Made by a program: the position numbers and the translations under genes
From: Heliorestis convoluta
GTDB taxonomy: Bacteria > Bacillota > Desulfitobacteriia > Heliobacteriales > Heliobacteriaceae
Assembly (NCBI RefSeq): GCF_009649955.1
Contig: NZ_CP045875.1
Location: 62,001-126,000 of the forward strand
DNA length: 64,000 nucleotides
Direction of reading: 5' to 3'
Shown: positions 45,918-55,708 of the stretch, one piece after another
Layout: each line of letters begins with the position of its first letter
Position numbering within the stretch: the first letter of the stretch is position 1
Notes under the pieces: model-generated
What the model was told of the DNA's origin: nothing
The model's input: only the letters and a program-made list of their open reading frames with translations
Database searches by the model: none

Positions 45918-47312
45918 TTGATAAAAGCCTTAAATGCAAAAACCTATATCTTTTTAGGGAACCTTATAATACTCCTTCTCACAGTCGGTTGCTGGGACTC
46001 AGCCGCCATGGAGCGTCGAGCTCTCGTGATGAATATTGGCTTTGATATAGGCGAAGAAAAACCTCTTGCTCTTGTTTTAGATATTCATAACGCCAAACAA
46101 TCAGACGCCAATACCATGGTAGGACCGCCGGGAAGTCTAGGTCCTCCTGTCATTGCGCCAAGAACGGAAGGCACCACCATTGATGAATGCGTAGAAGAAC
46201 AACGACGGAATATGCCCAGACATATTGACTTTGGTCTTACTTCAGCCATTGTCATAACAGAAGAAGCGGCACGAGAAGGAATTTTTCCTTATTTATCTTG
46301 GATATTTTTTCACCCTAATGTGCGCAACAATTCTTTTGTGATTATTACAACCACAGACTTACAAAAGCTTTTTACAGAGCAAGCAAGAGTTATAGAGGGC
46401 ACAATGGGGGGCGCTTTGCTGGTAAGTCAGTTGCTTGCTGACCGCAGTACAGCTTCGGTAACGAGGGTGAATTTGTGGGAAGCTTATCGTGTCCAACTTG
46501 ATGGTACAGGCAGCCTAGTAGCACCTTTGATTCGTTCTGAAGAAGGGCGCATTTATTATGACGGTGCAGCTATTTTTGATGGTGATCGCATGATCGGTAC
46601 CATCAATCCTGAAGAAGCAGCCCTTGTAAATATCTTAGCCGACGAAAGAGTGCCTTACCATTTTACCTTTACTTTTACGCCTCCAGAAAGAGAGCAAGAA
46701 GAGCAACAGCCTGCTGTAGAAGAACGACAAGAAGCACAAGATGAAGAAGGACAAGGAGCAGAAGGATCGGTTACGGAAACCCTTGCCTCTGAGGAAAAAG
46801 AAACAGAAGCATCGCCTGAGAAAGGTCATCTTGATGATCAGGGAGCGAGAGAGGCGAAAGAAGAACAGAAAAAAAGAGACAATGCTGAAGAAATGGATAT
46901 TGACCGAGAAGGAAAGATGGATGTACCGGAAGAGAAAATCTCTAGAATGACCTTACGATTTCATCGCGTGCAAAGAACAATGGATGTGAATCAACTTGGT
47001 CCAGGAAAGTATGAAGTTCATATTCATGTAGACTTTGAAGGAATGCTGAGTGACGCCAATCCACCGCAAGTACGCTATGACAGAGAAGACTTTAATGCGA
47101 TGAATGAGCAAGGAGCAGAAGCCTTGCGAGAAAAAATGCAAAAAGTGATAGAGAAATCTCAACAAGAGTTAAGAGCAGATCTTCTTCACATCGGTCGCTA
47201 CGTACGGGCGCACAATATCCGAAAATGGGAAGAGATGGATTGGCCCGAAGTGTATCCTGAAGTAGAAATGCATATTTCTGTCAATGTGCGTGTTTTAGGA
47301 GCAACGAGGTAG
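45918..47312 (+). CDS. gerC: Spore germination lipoprotein GerC, with acidic insert
   Basis: A 464-residue Ger(x)C-family lipoprotein. Its signal peptide has lipobox LTVGC and is followed by WDSAAMERRALVMNIG (family start). Core domains are normal, but about 90 Glu/Gln/Lys-rich residues (roughly 250-340, containing EEQQPAVEERQEAQDEEGQG and more) split the middle, so it is longer than usual (about 380). TTG 45918 follows CAGGTGA. It converges on the UbiA gene with 6 bp between. Confidence 0.9.
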   Translation: MIKALNAKTYIFLGNLIILLLTVGCWDSAAMERRALVMNIGFDIGEEKPLALVLDIHNAKQSDANTMVGPPGSLGPPVIAPRTEGTTIDECVEEQRRNMPRHIDFGLTSAIVITEEAAREGIFPYLSWIFFHPNVRNNSFVIITTTDLQKLFTEQARVIEGTMGGALLVSQLLADRSTASVTRVNLWEAYRVQLDGTGSLVAPLIRSEEGRIYYDGAAIFDGDRMIGTINPEEAALVNILADERVPYHFTFTFTPPEREQEEQQPAVEERQEAQDEEGQGAEGSVTETLASEEKETEASPEKGHLDDQGAREAKEEQKKRDNAEEMDIDREGKMDVPEEKISRMTLRFHRVQRTMDVNQLGPGKYEVHIHVDFEGMLSDANPPQVRYDREDFNAMNEQGAEALREKMQKVIEKSQQELRADLLHIGRYVRAHNIRKWEEMDWPEVYPEVEMHISVNVRVLGATR

Positions 47313-47318
47313 TTTGTT

Positions 47319-48134
47319 TTAACGCCCTAGGATTGCACCGAGTAAGACAAGGAGCGCCCAGAGATGGCTGGGATGGCTAGCAGAATGATTTTCATCCCAT
47401 TTTAACGCGTGTCTGGCAATGATCAGGGAAGCAGGTCCTGCAAAAAGTAGGTAGAGAAGATGAAAGTTAAAAAAAGCAGGTAGAAGGAGTAAGAAAGAAG
47501 CAACTAAGAGATTATAGCGAACCCAAAGGCGAGCCATAGAGACATTAATATGGGGCAGCGTTCGCAACGGTCGCTGTGTATCTCCTTCTAAGTCCCATTC
47601 GTCTCGAATTACGCGACTGGCCAAATGAAGTGTACTGATGGCTAGAGCTAACAAAAGAAGTTTTGTTGAAGGAAAACCAGCAGTGGCAGCAGCTCCAAGT
47701 AAAAAAGCGGAGAAAATAAATAAAAAAATAGAAATACTACGACCAACCCAATGTTCTTGCAAGATTCTATGCAGAGGAGGGATGATAACAGATGCAGCGA
47801 TAAGGAGCAATATGATAAGTGCTTGTACGTGAAAAAAAGCCAGTGAAAAAGAGAGAATCAATGTGGCAGCGCCAAAAATTCTTGCTTCTGTAACTGTAAT
47901 TTTGCCAGAGGGCAGAGGTCTTTCTGGATGATTGATCTGATCTTCCGGTAAATCTTCAATATCATCAAAGATGTGGACAGAAAGAACAAGAAAAAAACCA
48001 GCCATTGCAATAGTAAGGATGGAAAAAAAAGTTGCATTTTCAATGAAAGCAGCAGCTGCAACAGTAAAAGCGTAACGAATTGCCACAGAGCCTCGCGCTA
48101 ATGATATCCACAAGGTCCAATCTAACAGTTTCAT
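47319..48134 (-). CDS. UbiA-family prenyltransferase
   Basis: A 271-residue membrane prenyltransferase with about eight helices. Both Asp-rich sites are present: FDDIEDLPEDQINHPERPLP and IRDEWDLEGD (Mg-diphosphate binding). The start ATG 48134 follows AAGGAG. It could act on a quinone, heme, (bacterio)chlorophyll or archaeal-type lipid precursor; the local neighbours (gerC, purine permease) do not decide. In a phototrophic heliobacterium such a gene would draw attention, but that remains speculation. Confidence 0.8.
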   Translation of the reverse strand: MKLLDWTLWISLARGSVAIRYAFTVAAAAFIENATFFSILTIAMAGFFLVLSVHIFDDIEDLPEDQINHPERPLPSGKITVTEARIFGAATLILSFSLAFFHVQALIILLLIAASVIIPPLHRILQEHWVGRSISIFLFIFSAFLLGAAATAGFPSTKLLLLALAISTLHLASRVIRDEWDLEGDTQRPLRTLPHINVSMARLWVRYNLLVASFLLLLPAFFNFHLLYLLFAGPASLIIARHALKWDENHSASHPSHLWALLVLLGAILGR

Positions 48135-48260
48135 AAAGATCTCCTTTCGGTCTCTTGCCTGTGTCACCGATCTTGTTATTGCTCTGACAATAGACTGCCC
48201 TTCCGTGATATCAAAATTTCACCTCTTTCAAAGGAAGAAGGTAAAAAGGAGAAATCAGGC

Positions 48261-49628
48261 TTGTTAGAAAGATTATTTCAACTTCAAGCTCGAGGTACCA
48301 CACCGAGCACCGAGATTACAGCTGGTGTAACTACTTTTATGACCATGGCTTATATCTTGGCTGTCAACCCTAATATTCTAGCAACCACTGGAATGAGTCG
48401 TGATGCTGTCTTCTTTGCAACTTGTGTGGGTGCTGCTCTTGTAACCATTGCAATGGGTCTTTATGTAAATTATCCGGTTGCTCTAGCACCGGGTATGGGT
48501 CTAAATGCTTACTTTGCTGTTGTTGCCTCTCCCAATGGTGGCATTCCTTGGGAAGTCGCTCTCGGTGCTGTCTTTCTCTCTGGTGTAATTTTTGTAATAC
48601 TAACAGTGACGCAGATCCGACAACTTTTGGTTGTAGCGGTGCCTAACTCGCTAAAAAAAGCGATTACCGTTGGTATTGGACTCTTTATTACCATTATTGG
48701 TCTTAAACTATCTCACCTTACTATTGTGAGCCTTCATCTAGGTCCATCTTTCGATCAGATTGCAGAGACACGAGGTTTTGGCAATCTTCTCCACTTTGAG
48801 TGGGATATTACGATGGGCGCTTTGACGCAGCCCGATACGCTGTTGGCTTTAATCGGCCTTACAATTACAGCTGGCTTAATGGCCTTAAAACTTCGAGGTT
48901 CTCTTCTGATTGGTATTGTAGCAACGACACTGATTGGCATTCCGTTGGGTGTAACCAATCTAGGCGACTTCACTTTTGCCTGGCCTGCCTTTGATGACTT
49001 GGCCGTTGGTTCCATGGATGTCTGGGGTGCCATTGAAATGGGAATTATTGCTGTGATTTTAACTTTTACCTTTGTAGAGCTTTTCGATACTTTTGGAACT
49101 CTTGTCGGTACAGCCAATAAAGCAGGCCTACTTGATGAAAAAGGAAACTCTCCACAGCTAGGAAAAGCCATGATGGTCGATGCAGGTGGCGTAAGCTTAG
49201 GTGCTTTTCTCGGTACTTCTGCGATTACTGCTTACGTAGAATCGGCAGCCGGCATTAGTGAAGGTGGCCGGACTGGTTTAACAGCTGTTATTACAGGCAT
49301 TCTTTTTCTCTTTGCCCTTGTTCTTGCACCCTTTTTCCGTATCATACCGGATGCAGCGACAGCACCGGCTTTGATTATTGTGGGTGTTCTTATGATTTCG
49401 GTCGTTCGCGATATCGATTTTAATGACTTTACCGAAGCCTTGCCTGCTTTTCTCACCTTGTCATTAATGCCCTTTACTTATAACATTGCCAACGGTATCG
49501 CAGCTGGTATTGTTTTCTACACTTTCTTGAAAGTTTTCACAGGCAAAGCTCGAGATGTTCATTGGTTGATGTACGCGATTACAGTGCTCATAGTTTGGCG
49601 CTATGCTACTTTGGGGGCTGGTCACTAA
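48261..49628 (+). CDS. Purine (hypoxanthine/guanine or adenine) permease, NCS2 AzgA/PbuG type
   Basis: A 455-residue permease with 12-14 helices. It begins LFQLQARGTTPSTEITAGVTTFMTMAYILAVNP, the AzgA/PbuG signature (in parts), and has GMGLNAYFA and ELFDTFGTLVG in the transport core. TTG 48261 lies behind AAAAGGAG. It imports purine bases, near the pur genes. No purine riboswitch is recognisable in the 90-bp leader. Confidence 0.9.
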   Translation: MLERLFQLQARGTTPSTEITAGVTTFMTMAYILAVNPNILATTGMSRDAVFFATCVGAALVTIAMGLYVNYPVALAPGMGLNAYFAVVASPNGGIPWEVALGAVFLSGVIFVILTVTQIRQLLVVAVPNSLKKAITVGIGLFITIIGLKLSHLTIVSLHLGPSFDQIAETRGFGNLLHFEWDITMGALTQPDTLLALIGLTITAGLMALKLRGSLLIGIVATTLIGIPLGVTNLGDFTFAWPAFDDLAVGSMDVWGAIEMGIIAVILTFTFVELFDTFGTLVGTANKAGLLDEKGNSPQLGKAMMVDAGGVSLGAFLGTSAITAYVESAAGISEGGRTGLTAVITGILFLFALVLAPFFRIIPDAATAPALIIVGVLMISVVRDIDFNDFTEALPAFLTLSLMPFTYNIANGIAAGIVFYTFLKVFTGKARDVHWLMYAITVLIVWRYATLGAGH

Positions 49629-49648
49629 GCCCAAGTGGTCGTAATAAA

Positions 49649-49691
49649 GCAAAAAAAAGACTGGCACTACAGTATGCCAGTCTTTTTTTGC
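49649..49691. terminator. Bidirectional terminator between the permease and purE
   Basis: GCAAAAAAAAGACTGGCA and its complement with a 7-nt loop, A- and T-runs on both sides. Confidence 0.88.
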
Positions 49692-49737
49692 TCTTTTCTT
49701 AATCCTTTTGGACTTCTGAAATACATCCTCTTCGGCT

Positions 49738-50220
49738 CTACTGAAGCCCCTCTTCATTCATAGCCATTACCTTGCGTGCTTCGTTGGCTTTATATTCTTC
49801 CAAGCGCTCTGCGATAGCTTGATCTTCAATGGAAAGAATACGTGCAGCCATGAGGGCTCCGTTCTTGGCACCGGGGATGCCGATGGCCATGGTGGCTACG
49901 GGAACGCCGCCGGGCATTTGAACGATGGAAAGCAAAGCGTCAAGGCCTTCTAATTTGGTGGCTGGAATCGGTACGCCAATAACAGGGAGTGTTGTTTTGG
50001 CAGCAACCATGCCGGGGAGGTGAGCGGCGCCACCAGCACCAGCGATGATTACTTTAATTCCTTTTTCCCGCGCTGTTTCAGCATATTCAAACATCCAGTC
50101 TGGTGTACGATGGGCCGAAACAACTTGACTTTGACAAGGGATACCTAACTGCTCCAAGAGAGCGGCTGCTTCTTTCATAATGGGCCAGTCGCTTTTACTA
50201 CCCATGATAATACCAACCAT
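49738..50220 (-). CDS. purE: 5-(carboxyamino)imidazole ribonucleotide mutase PurE
   Basis: A 160-residue class I PurE that rearranges N5-CAIR to CAIR. It begins [13 protein letters not shown] and has [13 protein letters not shown] and [11 protein letters not shown] (active site). It lies 17 bp after purK on the minus strand, so purK-purE form an operon divergent from the main pur operon. Confidence 0.96.
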   Translation of the reverse strand: MVGIIMGSKSDWPIMKEAAALLEQLGIPCQSQVVSAHRTPDWMFEYAETAREKGIKVIIAGAGGAAHLPGMVAAKTTLPVIGVPIPATKLEGLDALLSIVQMPGGVPVATMAIGIPGAKNGALMAARILSIEDQAIAERLEEYKANEARKVMAMNEEGLQ

Positions 50221-50237
50221 GTGCTCATCGACTCCTT

Positions 50238-51374
50238 CTATTTCAATGAATCCCAGCCTAGTTTTTCTTCTAGCAAAGATAAGACTTGTTCCGGCTTGTC
50301 TGTTTTTATGGTAAGATGACCTACTTTGCGGCGCCAGGCCATTTCTTTTTTTCCATAGATATGAATTTTTACTTCTTCTGGTAAATGGGGGATCAGTTTT
50401 TCTAAGCCTTCATAATCTTCACCAAGGATATTAATCATGACGACAGGGAAAGAGAGATCTACAGGTCCGAGCGGCAAGCCGCAGACGGCACGAATCAGTT
50501 GCTCAAACTGAGATGTATAGCAGGCTTCCCAAGTGTAGTGACCCGAGTTATGAGGTCTTGGAGCCATTTCATTTACATAAAGAGTCTTGCCTACTAGGAA
50601 GAATTCTACGGCAAGAAGACCAACAACCTGAAAGTGTTCTGTAATTCTTTCGGCAATATCTTGGGCCTCGGCAACAATGGTAGGATCAATGCGAGGCGGT
50701 ACAATAGAAGCTCGTAAGATCTGATGTTGATGAATGTTTTCAGCGGCAGGAAAAGAGCGCTTTCTACCATCGGGTGTTCGTGCCACAATAACTGACAATT
50801 CAGTGGTTAACTCCACTCTTTTCTCAAGTACCCAGGGGCCTGCTTTGAGTTCTTCTCGAATCTTTTCCCATTGTTCTTTTTGGCGTATCACCCACTGCCC
50901 TTTGCCATCGTAACCACCGAAGGCTGTTTTGAGAATGCAGGGACAGCCGATTTCTTCTATAAAAGCAGGGATTTCTTCTGCTTTTTCGGCAATTCGATGA
51001 GGTACAACAGGAAAGCCAGCTTCATGAAGACGGGTCTTTTCTTCTCTTCGATCTTGAAAATAAGATAGAATCTGGCTGGATTGAGGTACCCAATGCTCTT
51101 TTTCTAGCTCGGCTACAACTTGTGCATTAATGTTTTCTGTTTCATAGATAAGAACATCACTTTGTTCTGCCAGTTTGCGGGCTGAATCTAAATCTTCAAA
51201 AGAACCAATAATTTGTTCATCACAAACTTGGCCACAAGGACTTTCGGGCGTTGGATCGAGGCAGACCACTCGATAGCCCATGCGCTTTCCTTCCATAGCT
51301 AGCATACGGCCTAACTGGCCTCCGCCAAGAAGACCGATTGTCTTACCAGGTAAAATTGGTGTGAATTTGCTCAA
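50238..51374 (-). CDS. purK: 5-(carboxyamino)imidazole ribonucleotide synthase PurK
   Basis: A 378-residue ATP-grasp enzyme making N5-CAIR from AIR, bicarbonate and ATP. It has [14 protein letters not shown] at the N-terminus, [15 protein letters not shown] in the ATP grip, and [21 protein letters not shown] precedes the start. It diverges from the purB leader; no riboswitch is recognisable on its own side. Confidence 0.96.
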   Translation of the reverse strand: MSKFTPILPGKTIGLLGGGQLGRMLAMEGKRMGYRVVCLDPTPESPCGQVCDEQIIGSFEDLDSARKLAEQSDVLIYETENINAQVVAELEKEHWVPQSSQILSYFQDRREEKTRLHEAGFPVVPHRIAEKAEEIPAFIEEIGCPCILKTAFGGYDGKGQWVIRQKEQWEKIREELKAGPWVLEKRVELTTELSVIVARTPDGRKRSFPAAENIHQHQILRASIVPPRIDPTIVAEAQDIAERITEHFQVVGLLAVEFFLVGKTLYVNEMAPRPHNSGHYTWEACYTSQFEQLIRAVCGLPLGPVDLSFPVVMINILGEDYEGLEKLIPHLPEEVKIHIYGKKEMAWRRKVGHLTIKTDKPEQVLSLLEEKLGWDSLK

Positions 51375-51577
51375 GCTAGGAGCCTCCTTCTATCAGGTCC
51401 GTCGACATAACTAGGCAAATTCTATCAGATGGCGATATTCTTCGCAATAGAGGCGTCAGCACAAAGCAAGAAGATAATTATCAACAAAACTCACGATTTT
51501 CTACAAATCCATGGTTCCCATAGGACCTATTCTTATGGTAAACTGACGCTATAACGATACTACAGTAAATAATATAT

Positions 51578-51697
51578 TTCGCGTGGAAGTGCAGCTTAGG
51601 GTTCCGCACAATGTGGTCAGGTCCGAGCGCTGCAAAAAGGTTTATCCTCTCAAAGGATGAGTCTTTTACACCGAAGGGAGAAAAGCCCAGGCGGATA
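51578..51697 (+). ncRNA. ykkC-class riboswitch, probably PRPP (subtype 2b)
   Basis: The leader shows the ykkC core in order: CTTAGGGTTCCG, GGTCAGGTCCGAGCGC and ACACCGAAGGGAGAAAAGCCC. Its 3' end (AAAAGCCCAG) is also the 5' arm of a terminator. A ykkC RNA upstream of de novo purine genes is the known setting of the PRPP riboswitch, which turns the operon on when PRPP is high. I cannot verify the single discriminating base against ppGpp or guanidine variants. Confidence 0.8.
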
Positions 51698-51745
51698 GGT
51701 TCTCACCTTTGTGGGAGTCTATCCAGTCTGGGTTTTGATTTTTTT
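51686..51745 (+). terminator. Riboswitch-controlled terminator
   Basis: CCCAG..GGATAG pairs with CTATCC..CTGGG, followed by TTTTGATTTTTTT. Its 5' arm overlaps the conserved aptamer end, so ligand binding would prevent termination. The remaining 135 bp to purB contain no further element that I can support. Confidence 0.85.
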
Positions 51746-51881
51746 CTGAATCTTGTTCTTTATTCTTGCCTTTATTTTGATTCTGAAGGACAATATAGGA
51801 GTAGGTGACAGGATTCGCTAAAGATTGTCAAAATTCTTACCCCTCGGGTGGACACAGGGATTTGCAAGGAGGACATGGTGA

Positions 51882-53177
51882 ATGATTGAACGTTACACAC
51901 TACCGGAGATGGGCGCTATCTGGGCAGATCAGAATCGGTTTCAAAAGTGGCTTGATATTGAAGTAGCTGCTTGCGAGGCGTTGGCAGAGCAAGGAAAAAT
52001 TCCTCGTGAAGCTTACGAAGTCATTCGCGACAAAGCAGGCTTTAATGTGCAGCGTATCTTAGAAATTGAAGAAGTTACCAAGCATGATGTACTTGCCTTC
52101 TTAACTTGTGTGGCCGAGTATATCGGTGAAGAGTCAAAGTATGTTCACATGGGCATGACATCTTCCGATGTCCTTGACACAGCTCTTTCCTTACAAATGA
52201 AAGAAGCAGGAGAATTGATTGTTGCTAAACTGAAAAAACTTCGTCAAGTCATCGGTGAAAGAGCCATTGAACACAAGTACACAGTTATGGTTGGAAGAAC
52301 GCACGGTATACACGCCGAACCTGTTACTTTTGGTCTTAAGATGGCACTCTGGTACGATGAAGTAGGACGCTCTATTACAAGAATGAATCATGCTATTGAA
52401 ACGATTCGCGTGGGTGCCATCTCTGGTGCTGTAGGAACTTTTGCGCAAATCGATCCTTCTGTCGAAGAGTTTGTTTGCAAGCGCTTAGGTCTGAGACCGG
52501 CTCCTATTTCTACGCAGGTCATTCAAAGAGACCGCCATGCTGAGTATATAACGACACTGGCTGTTGTTGCCAGTTCTCTCGATAAGTTTGCAACTGAATT
52601 TAGAAACTTACAACGTACCGATATCCATGAAGTAGAAGAATCTTTCAGCAAAGGCCAGAAAGGTTCCTCCGCCATGCCTCATAAGAAAAACCCCATCACA
52701 TCAGAGCGAATCTCCGGACTTTCTCGAGTTCTTCGTGGTAACGCCATTGCAGCGCTAGAAAATGTGGCCCTCTGGCACGAGCGTGATATTGCCCACTCTT
52801 CCGTAGAACGTGTTATCATTCCGGACTCTACCATTTTGATGGACTACATGTTAAAGAAAATGATTGATGTGGTAGAAAACCTTAAGGTTTTCCCAGAGAA
52901 TATGCAGAAAAACTTAGAGAAGACACTAGGTCTTGTCAATAGTCAGCGGGTTATGTTGGCTCTCGTTGATAAGGGCATTCTTCGCGAAACAGCCTACCAC
53001 TGGGTACAACGGAATGCTCTTAAGGCCTGGGAGATCAAAAAGCCTTTCAAAGAGCTTGTTCTACAGGATGAAGAGATTATGGCGAAAATAACAGCAGAAG
53101 AAGTGGAAGGGCTATTTGATTACGATTACCATACCAAACATGTAGATACCCTCTTTAAGCGCGTTGGTCTGGCCTGA
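51882..53177 (+). CDS. purB: Adenylosuccinate lyase PurB
   Basis: A 431-residue homotetrameric lyase for SAICAR and adenylosuccinate. The fumarase-superfamily signature [11 protein letters not shown] is complete (catalytic Ser loop), and [11 protein letters not shown] and [12 protein letters not shown] carry active-site His and Ser. AAGGAGGA lies upstream. First gene of purB-C-S-F-M-N-H-D behind the riboswitch. Confidence 0.97.
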   Translation: MIERYTLPEMGAIWADQNRFQKWLDIEVAACEALAEQGKIPREAYEVIRDKAGFNVQRILEIEEVTKHDVLAFLTCVAEYIGEESKYVHMGMTSSDVLDTALSLQMKEAGELIVAKLKKLRQVIGERAIEHKYTVMVGRTHGIHAEPVTFGLKMALWYDEVGRSITRMNHAIETIRVGAISGAVGTFAQIDPSVEEFVCKRLGLRPAPISTQVIQRDRHAEYITTLAVVASSLDKFATEFRNLQRTDIHEVEESFSKGQKGSSAMPHKKNPITSERISGLSRVLRGNAIAALENVALWHERDIAHSSVERVIIPDSTILMDYMLKKMIDVVENLKVFPENMQKNLEKTLGLVNSQRVMLALVDKGILRETAYHWVQRNALKAWEIKKPFKELVLQDEEIMAKITAEEVEGLFDYDYHTKHVDTLFKRVGLA

Positions 53178-53212
53178 GGTCTTGGCTTTTAGAAAGGTGG
53201 GTCCCTACGAAC

Positions 53213-53938
53213 ATGGCTCCAATCGAAAAGTTAGAACAGCTTTACGAAGGTAAGGCAAAAAAAGTTTATAAAACGACAGATCCTGATATTGTATGGATCG
53301 AGTATAAAGACTCGGCAACAGCATTTAATGGACTCAAAAAAGAAGAAATACCGAACAAAGGCATTCTCAACAATCGTATTACCGCTCTTTTCTTTCAGTA
53401 TCTAGAAGAGAGAGCCATTCCTACCCACTTTGTAGAGCTTCTCAACGATAGAGAAATGCTTGTCAAAGCCTTAGAAATTCTTCCTGTGGAAGTCGTTGTT
53501 CGCAATCGAGCGGCTGGTTCTTTAGGCAAACGGATCGGGCAAGAAGAAGGAACTCTTTTGCCGAAGCCAATTTTAGAGTTTTACTATAAAGATGATGGCT
53601 TAGGAGATCCTATGATTAATGAATACCATATAGATGCCATGGGTTGGGCGACGAAAGAGCAGATGATACAAGTCAAAGAAATTGCTTTACAAGTAAACAG
53701 CCTTTTAATCGATCTAATGGAGCAAGTTAACATTGACCTTGTAGATTTTAAGTTAGAGTTTGGACTTCATAAAGGGCAAGTGTTGCTGGGTGATGAGATT
53801 TCGCCAGATAACTGCCGCTTTTGGGATCAAGAAACGAAAGAAAGGTTAGACAAAGACCGCTTTCGCCATGACCTAGGTGGTATAGAAGAAGCCTATCAAG
53901 AGATTCTACGTCGTCTAGAAAGCAAACTGCTTACGTAG
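53213..53938 (+). CDS. purC: SAICAR synthetase PurC
   Basis: A 241-residue ATP-dependent ligase joining CAIR with aspartate. It opens [16 protein letters not shown] and has [11 protein letters not shown] and [21 protein letters not shown] in the catalytic region. Second gene, 35 bp after purB. Confidence 0.97.
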   Translation: MAPIEKLEQLYEGKAKKVYKTTDPDIVWIEYKDSATAFNGLKKEEIPNKGILNNRITALFFQYLEERAIPTHFVELLNDREMLVKALEILPVEVVVRNRAAGSLGKRIGQEEGTLLPKPILEFYYKDDGLGDPMINEYHIDAMGWATKEQMIQVKEIALQVNSLLIDLMEQVNIDLVDFKLEFGLHKGQVLLGDEISPDNCRFWDQETKERLDKDRFRHDLGGIEEAYQEILRRLESKLLT

Positions 53939-53954
53939 GGAGGCCTTTATCTTC

Positions 53955-54206
53955 ATGTATAAGGCCCGCATCATCATTACTTTAAAAGAAATCATACCCG
54001 ATCAAGAGGGAGAGGCGTTGTTACAAGCTTGTCACGATCTATCGCTCAATAAGATCAAGCAAGTACGTACAGGACATTATATAGAGATGGTTATTGATAG
54101 TGAAAACAAGCTGGACGCGGAAAAGCAGTTGAAAGCATGGATCGAGAGTGCTTTATACAATCAAGTCATAGAGCAGTTCAAGATTCAGCTTGAAGAAATA
54201 AAATAA
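53955..54206 (+). CDS. purS: FGAM synthase small subunit PurS
   Basis: An 83-residue PurS that bridges PurQ and PurL in the Gram-positive three-part FGAM synthase. Family pattern YKARIIITLKEIIPDQEGEAL near the N-terminus. It follows purC by 16 bp. PurQ and PurL, which normally come next, are not here; purF follows instead. Confidence 0.92.
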   Translation: MYKARIIITLKEIIPDQEGEALLQACHDLSLNKIKQVRTGHYIEMVIDSENKLDAEKQLKAWIESALYNQVIEQFKIQLEEIK

Positions 54207-54232
54207 ATAATCATCTGGCAGGAGGCCAAATC

Positions 54233-55672
54233 ATGTCTATAGATGGCATTCACGATCTCCCCTGGGACAAAATGGAGGAGGAGTGCGGGGTGATCGGAAT
54301 CTACGGTCCGGGCAAAGAAGTTGCCCGGTTGGCTTATTTCGGTATGCACGCATTACAGCATCGCGGTCAAGAAAGTGCAGGTATGGCTGTGGGAGATGGT
54401 CAAGAGATTTCCCTTCACAAAGCCATGGGACTCGTTACAGAAGTATTTCCTGAAAAGAAAATCGGGGAACTTCAAAATGAAAAAAGTCAAGTTGCCATTG
54501 GTCATGTACGCTATTCAACAACGGGGTCAAGCCTTGTTAGCAATGCCCAGCCCCTCGTTTTTCGATATGCCAAAGGGATGTTAGCAGTAGCGCACAACGG
54601 AAATCTTACCAATGCAGCAGAACTGCGCCAAGATCTGGCCGTTACGGGTGCAGTTTTTCAAACGACGACGGATACAGAAGTTATTGTCAATTTACTGGCG
54701 CGCTATAGCCAATCTTCTCTAGAAGAAGCGCTAATGAAAGTGATGATTGACATTAAAGGTTCTTATTCGATCTTAGTAATGACAGAAGATCGGATCTTGG
54801 GTATGCGCGATCCTTACGGCGTCCGCCCTCTTTGTCTCGGTCGTTTAGATAATGCCTATATATTGGCTTCTGAATCTTGTGCTCTCGATACGATGGGAGC
54901 TACCTTTATCCGCGATATTGAGCCTGGAGAAATTGTCGTCATAGACAAAAAAGGTCTTACTTCTCTCAAAGCGTTAACACCTTTGCGCAGAGCTTCCTGT
55001 ATCTTTGAATATATCTATTTTGCTCGCCCTGACTCGGTTATTGATGGAATCTGGGTGAATTTAGCGCGCCGTGCAATGGGTCGCCAATTGGCTCAAGAAG
55101 TTCAAATCGATGGGGATATCGTAATCGGCGTTCCTGACTCAGGGACAGCTGCCGCCATTGGCTACTCTTTAGAATCAGGCATTCCTTTTGAAGAAGGCCT
55201 AATGAAAAACCGCTATATTGGACGTACTTTTATTCAACCGACGCAAGAGATGCGAAGTCAGGCGGTTCGTTTAAAGCTCAATGCTATCTCCAAGGCCGTA
55301 GAAGGCAAGCGCGTAATTATGATTGATGACTCTATTGTTCGCGGTACAACGAGCGGAAAAATTGTACAGATGTTACGTCAAGCAGGGGCGAAAGAAGTGC
55401 ATATGCTTGTATCATCGCCACCGATTACCTACCCTTGTTACTACGGCATTGATACAGCCGTGCGCAAAGAATTAATTGCTGCTGTGAAAACCATTGAAGA
55501 GATTCGGGAATTAATTGGGGCAGACAGCCTGCATTATCTTACCGAAGAAGGCATATTGAATGCAATTGCTGAACAAGGCGAAGGCTTGACCTGTAAAGAT
55601 TTTTGTACAGCTTGTTTTTCCGGAGATTACCCAATTGAAGTAACTGATAAGCAGGGTTCCTCCTGCTGCTAA
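54233..55672 (+). CDS. purF: Amidophosphoribosyltransferase PurF
   Basis: A 479-residue enzyme that commits PRPP to purine synthesis. A short propeptide (through MEEE) precedes the nucleophile in CGVIGIYGPG. HALQHRGQESAG, the PRPP loop VIMIDDSIVRGTTS and C-terminal cluster cysteines (CKDFCTACFSGDYP) indicate the self-processing, oxygen-sensitive [4Fe-4S] type of Bacillus. CAGGAGGCC precedes the ATG. Confidence 0.97.
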   Translation: MSIDGIHDLPWDKMEEECGVIGIYGPGKEVARLAYFGMHALQHRGQESAGMAVGDGQEISLHKAMGLVTEVFPEKKIGELQNEKSQVAIGHVRYSTTGSSLVSNAQPLVFRYAKGMLAVAHNGNLTNAAELRQDLAVTGAVFQTTTDTEVIVNLLARYSQSSLEEALMKVMIDIKGSYSILVMTEDRILGMRDPYGVRPLCLGRLDNAYILASESCALDTMGATFIRDIEPGEIVVIDKKGLTSLKALTPLRRASCIFEYIYFARPDSVIDGIWVNLARRAMGRQLAQEVQIDGDIVIGVPDSGTAAAIGYSLESGIPFEEGLMKNRYIGRTFIQPTQEMRSQAVRLKLNAISKAVEGKRVIMIDDSIVRGTTSGKIVQMLRQAGAKEVHMLVSSPPITYPCYYGIDTAVRKELIAAVKTIEEIRELIGADSLHYLTEEGILNAIAEQGEGLTCKDFCTACFSGDYPIEVTDKQGSSCC

Positions 55673-55708
55673 GAACCAGGACCGTTGAAAATTGCGGGAG
55701 GCAAGATT

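Noticed and set aside
51611-51808. A 65-codon frame within the riboswitch and terminator
   Set aside because: It runs through the aptamer and terminator hairpin, which explain the sequence.
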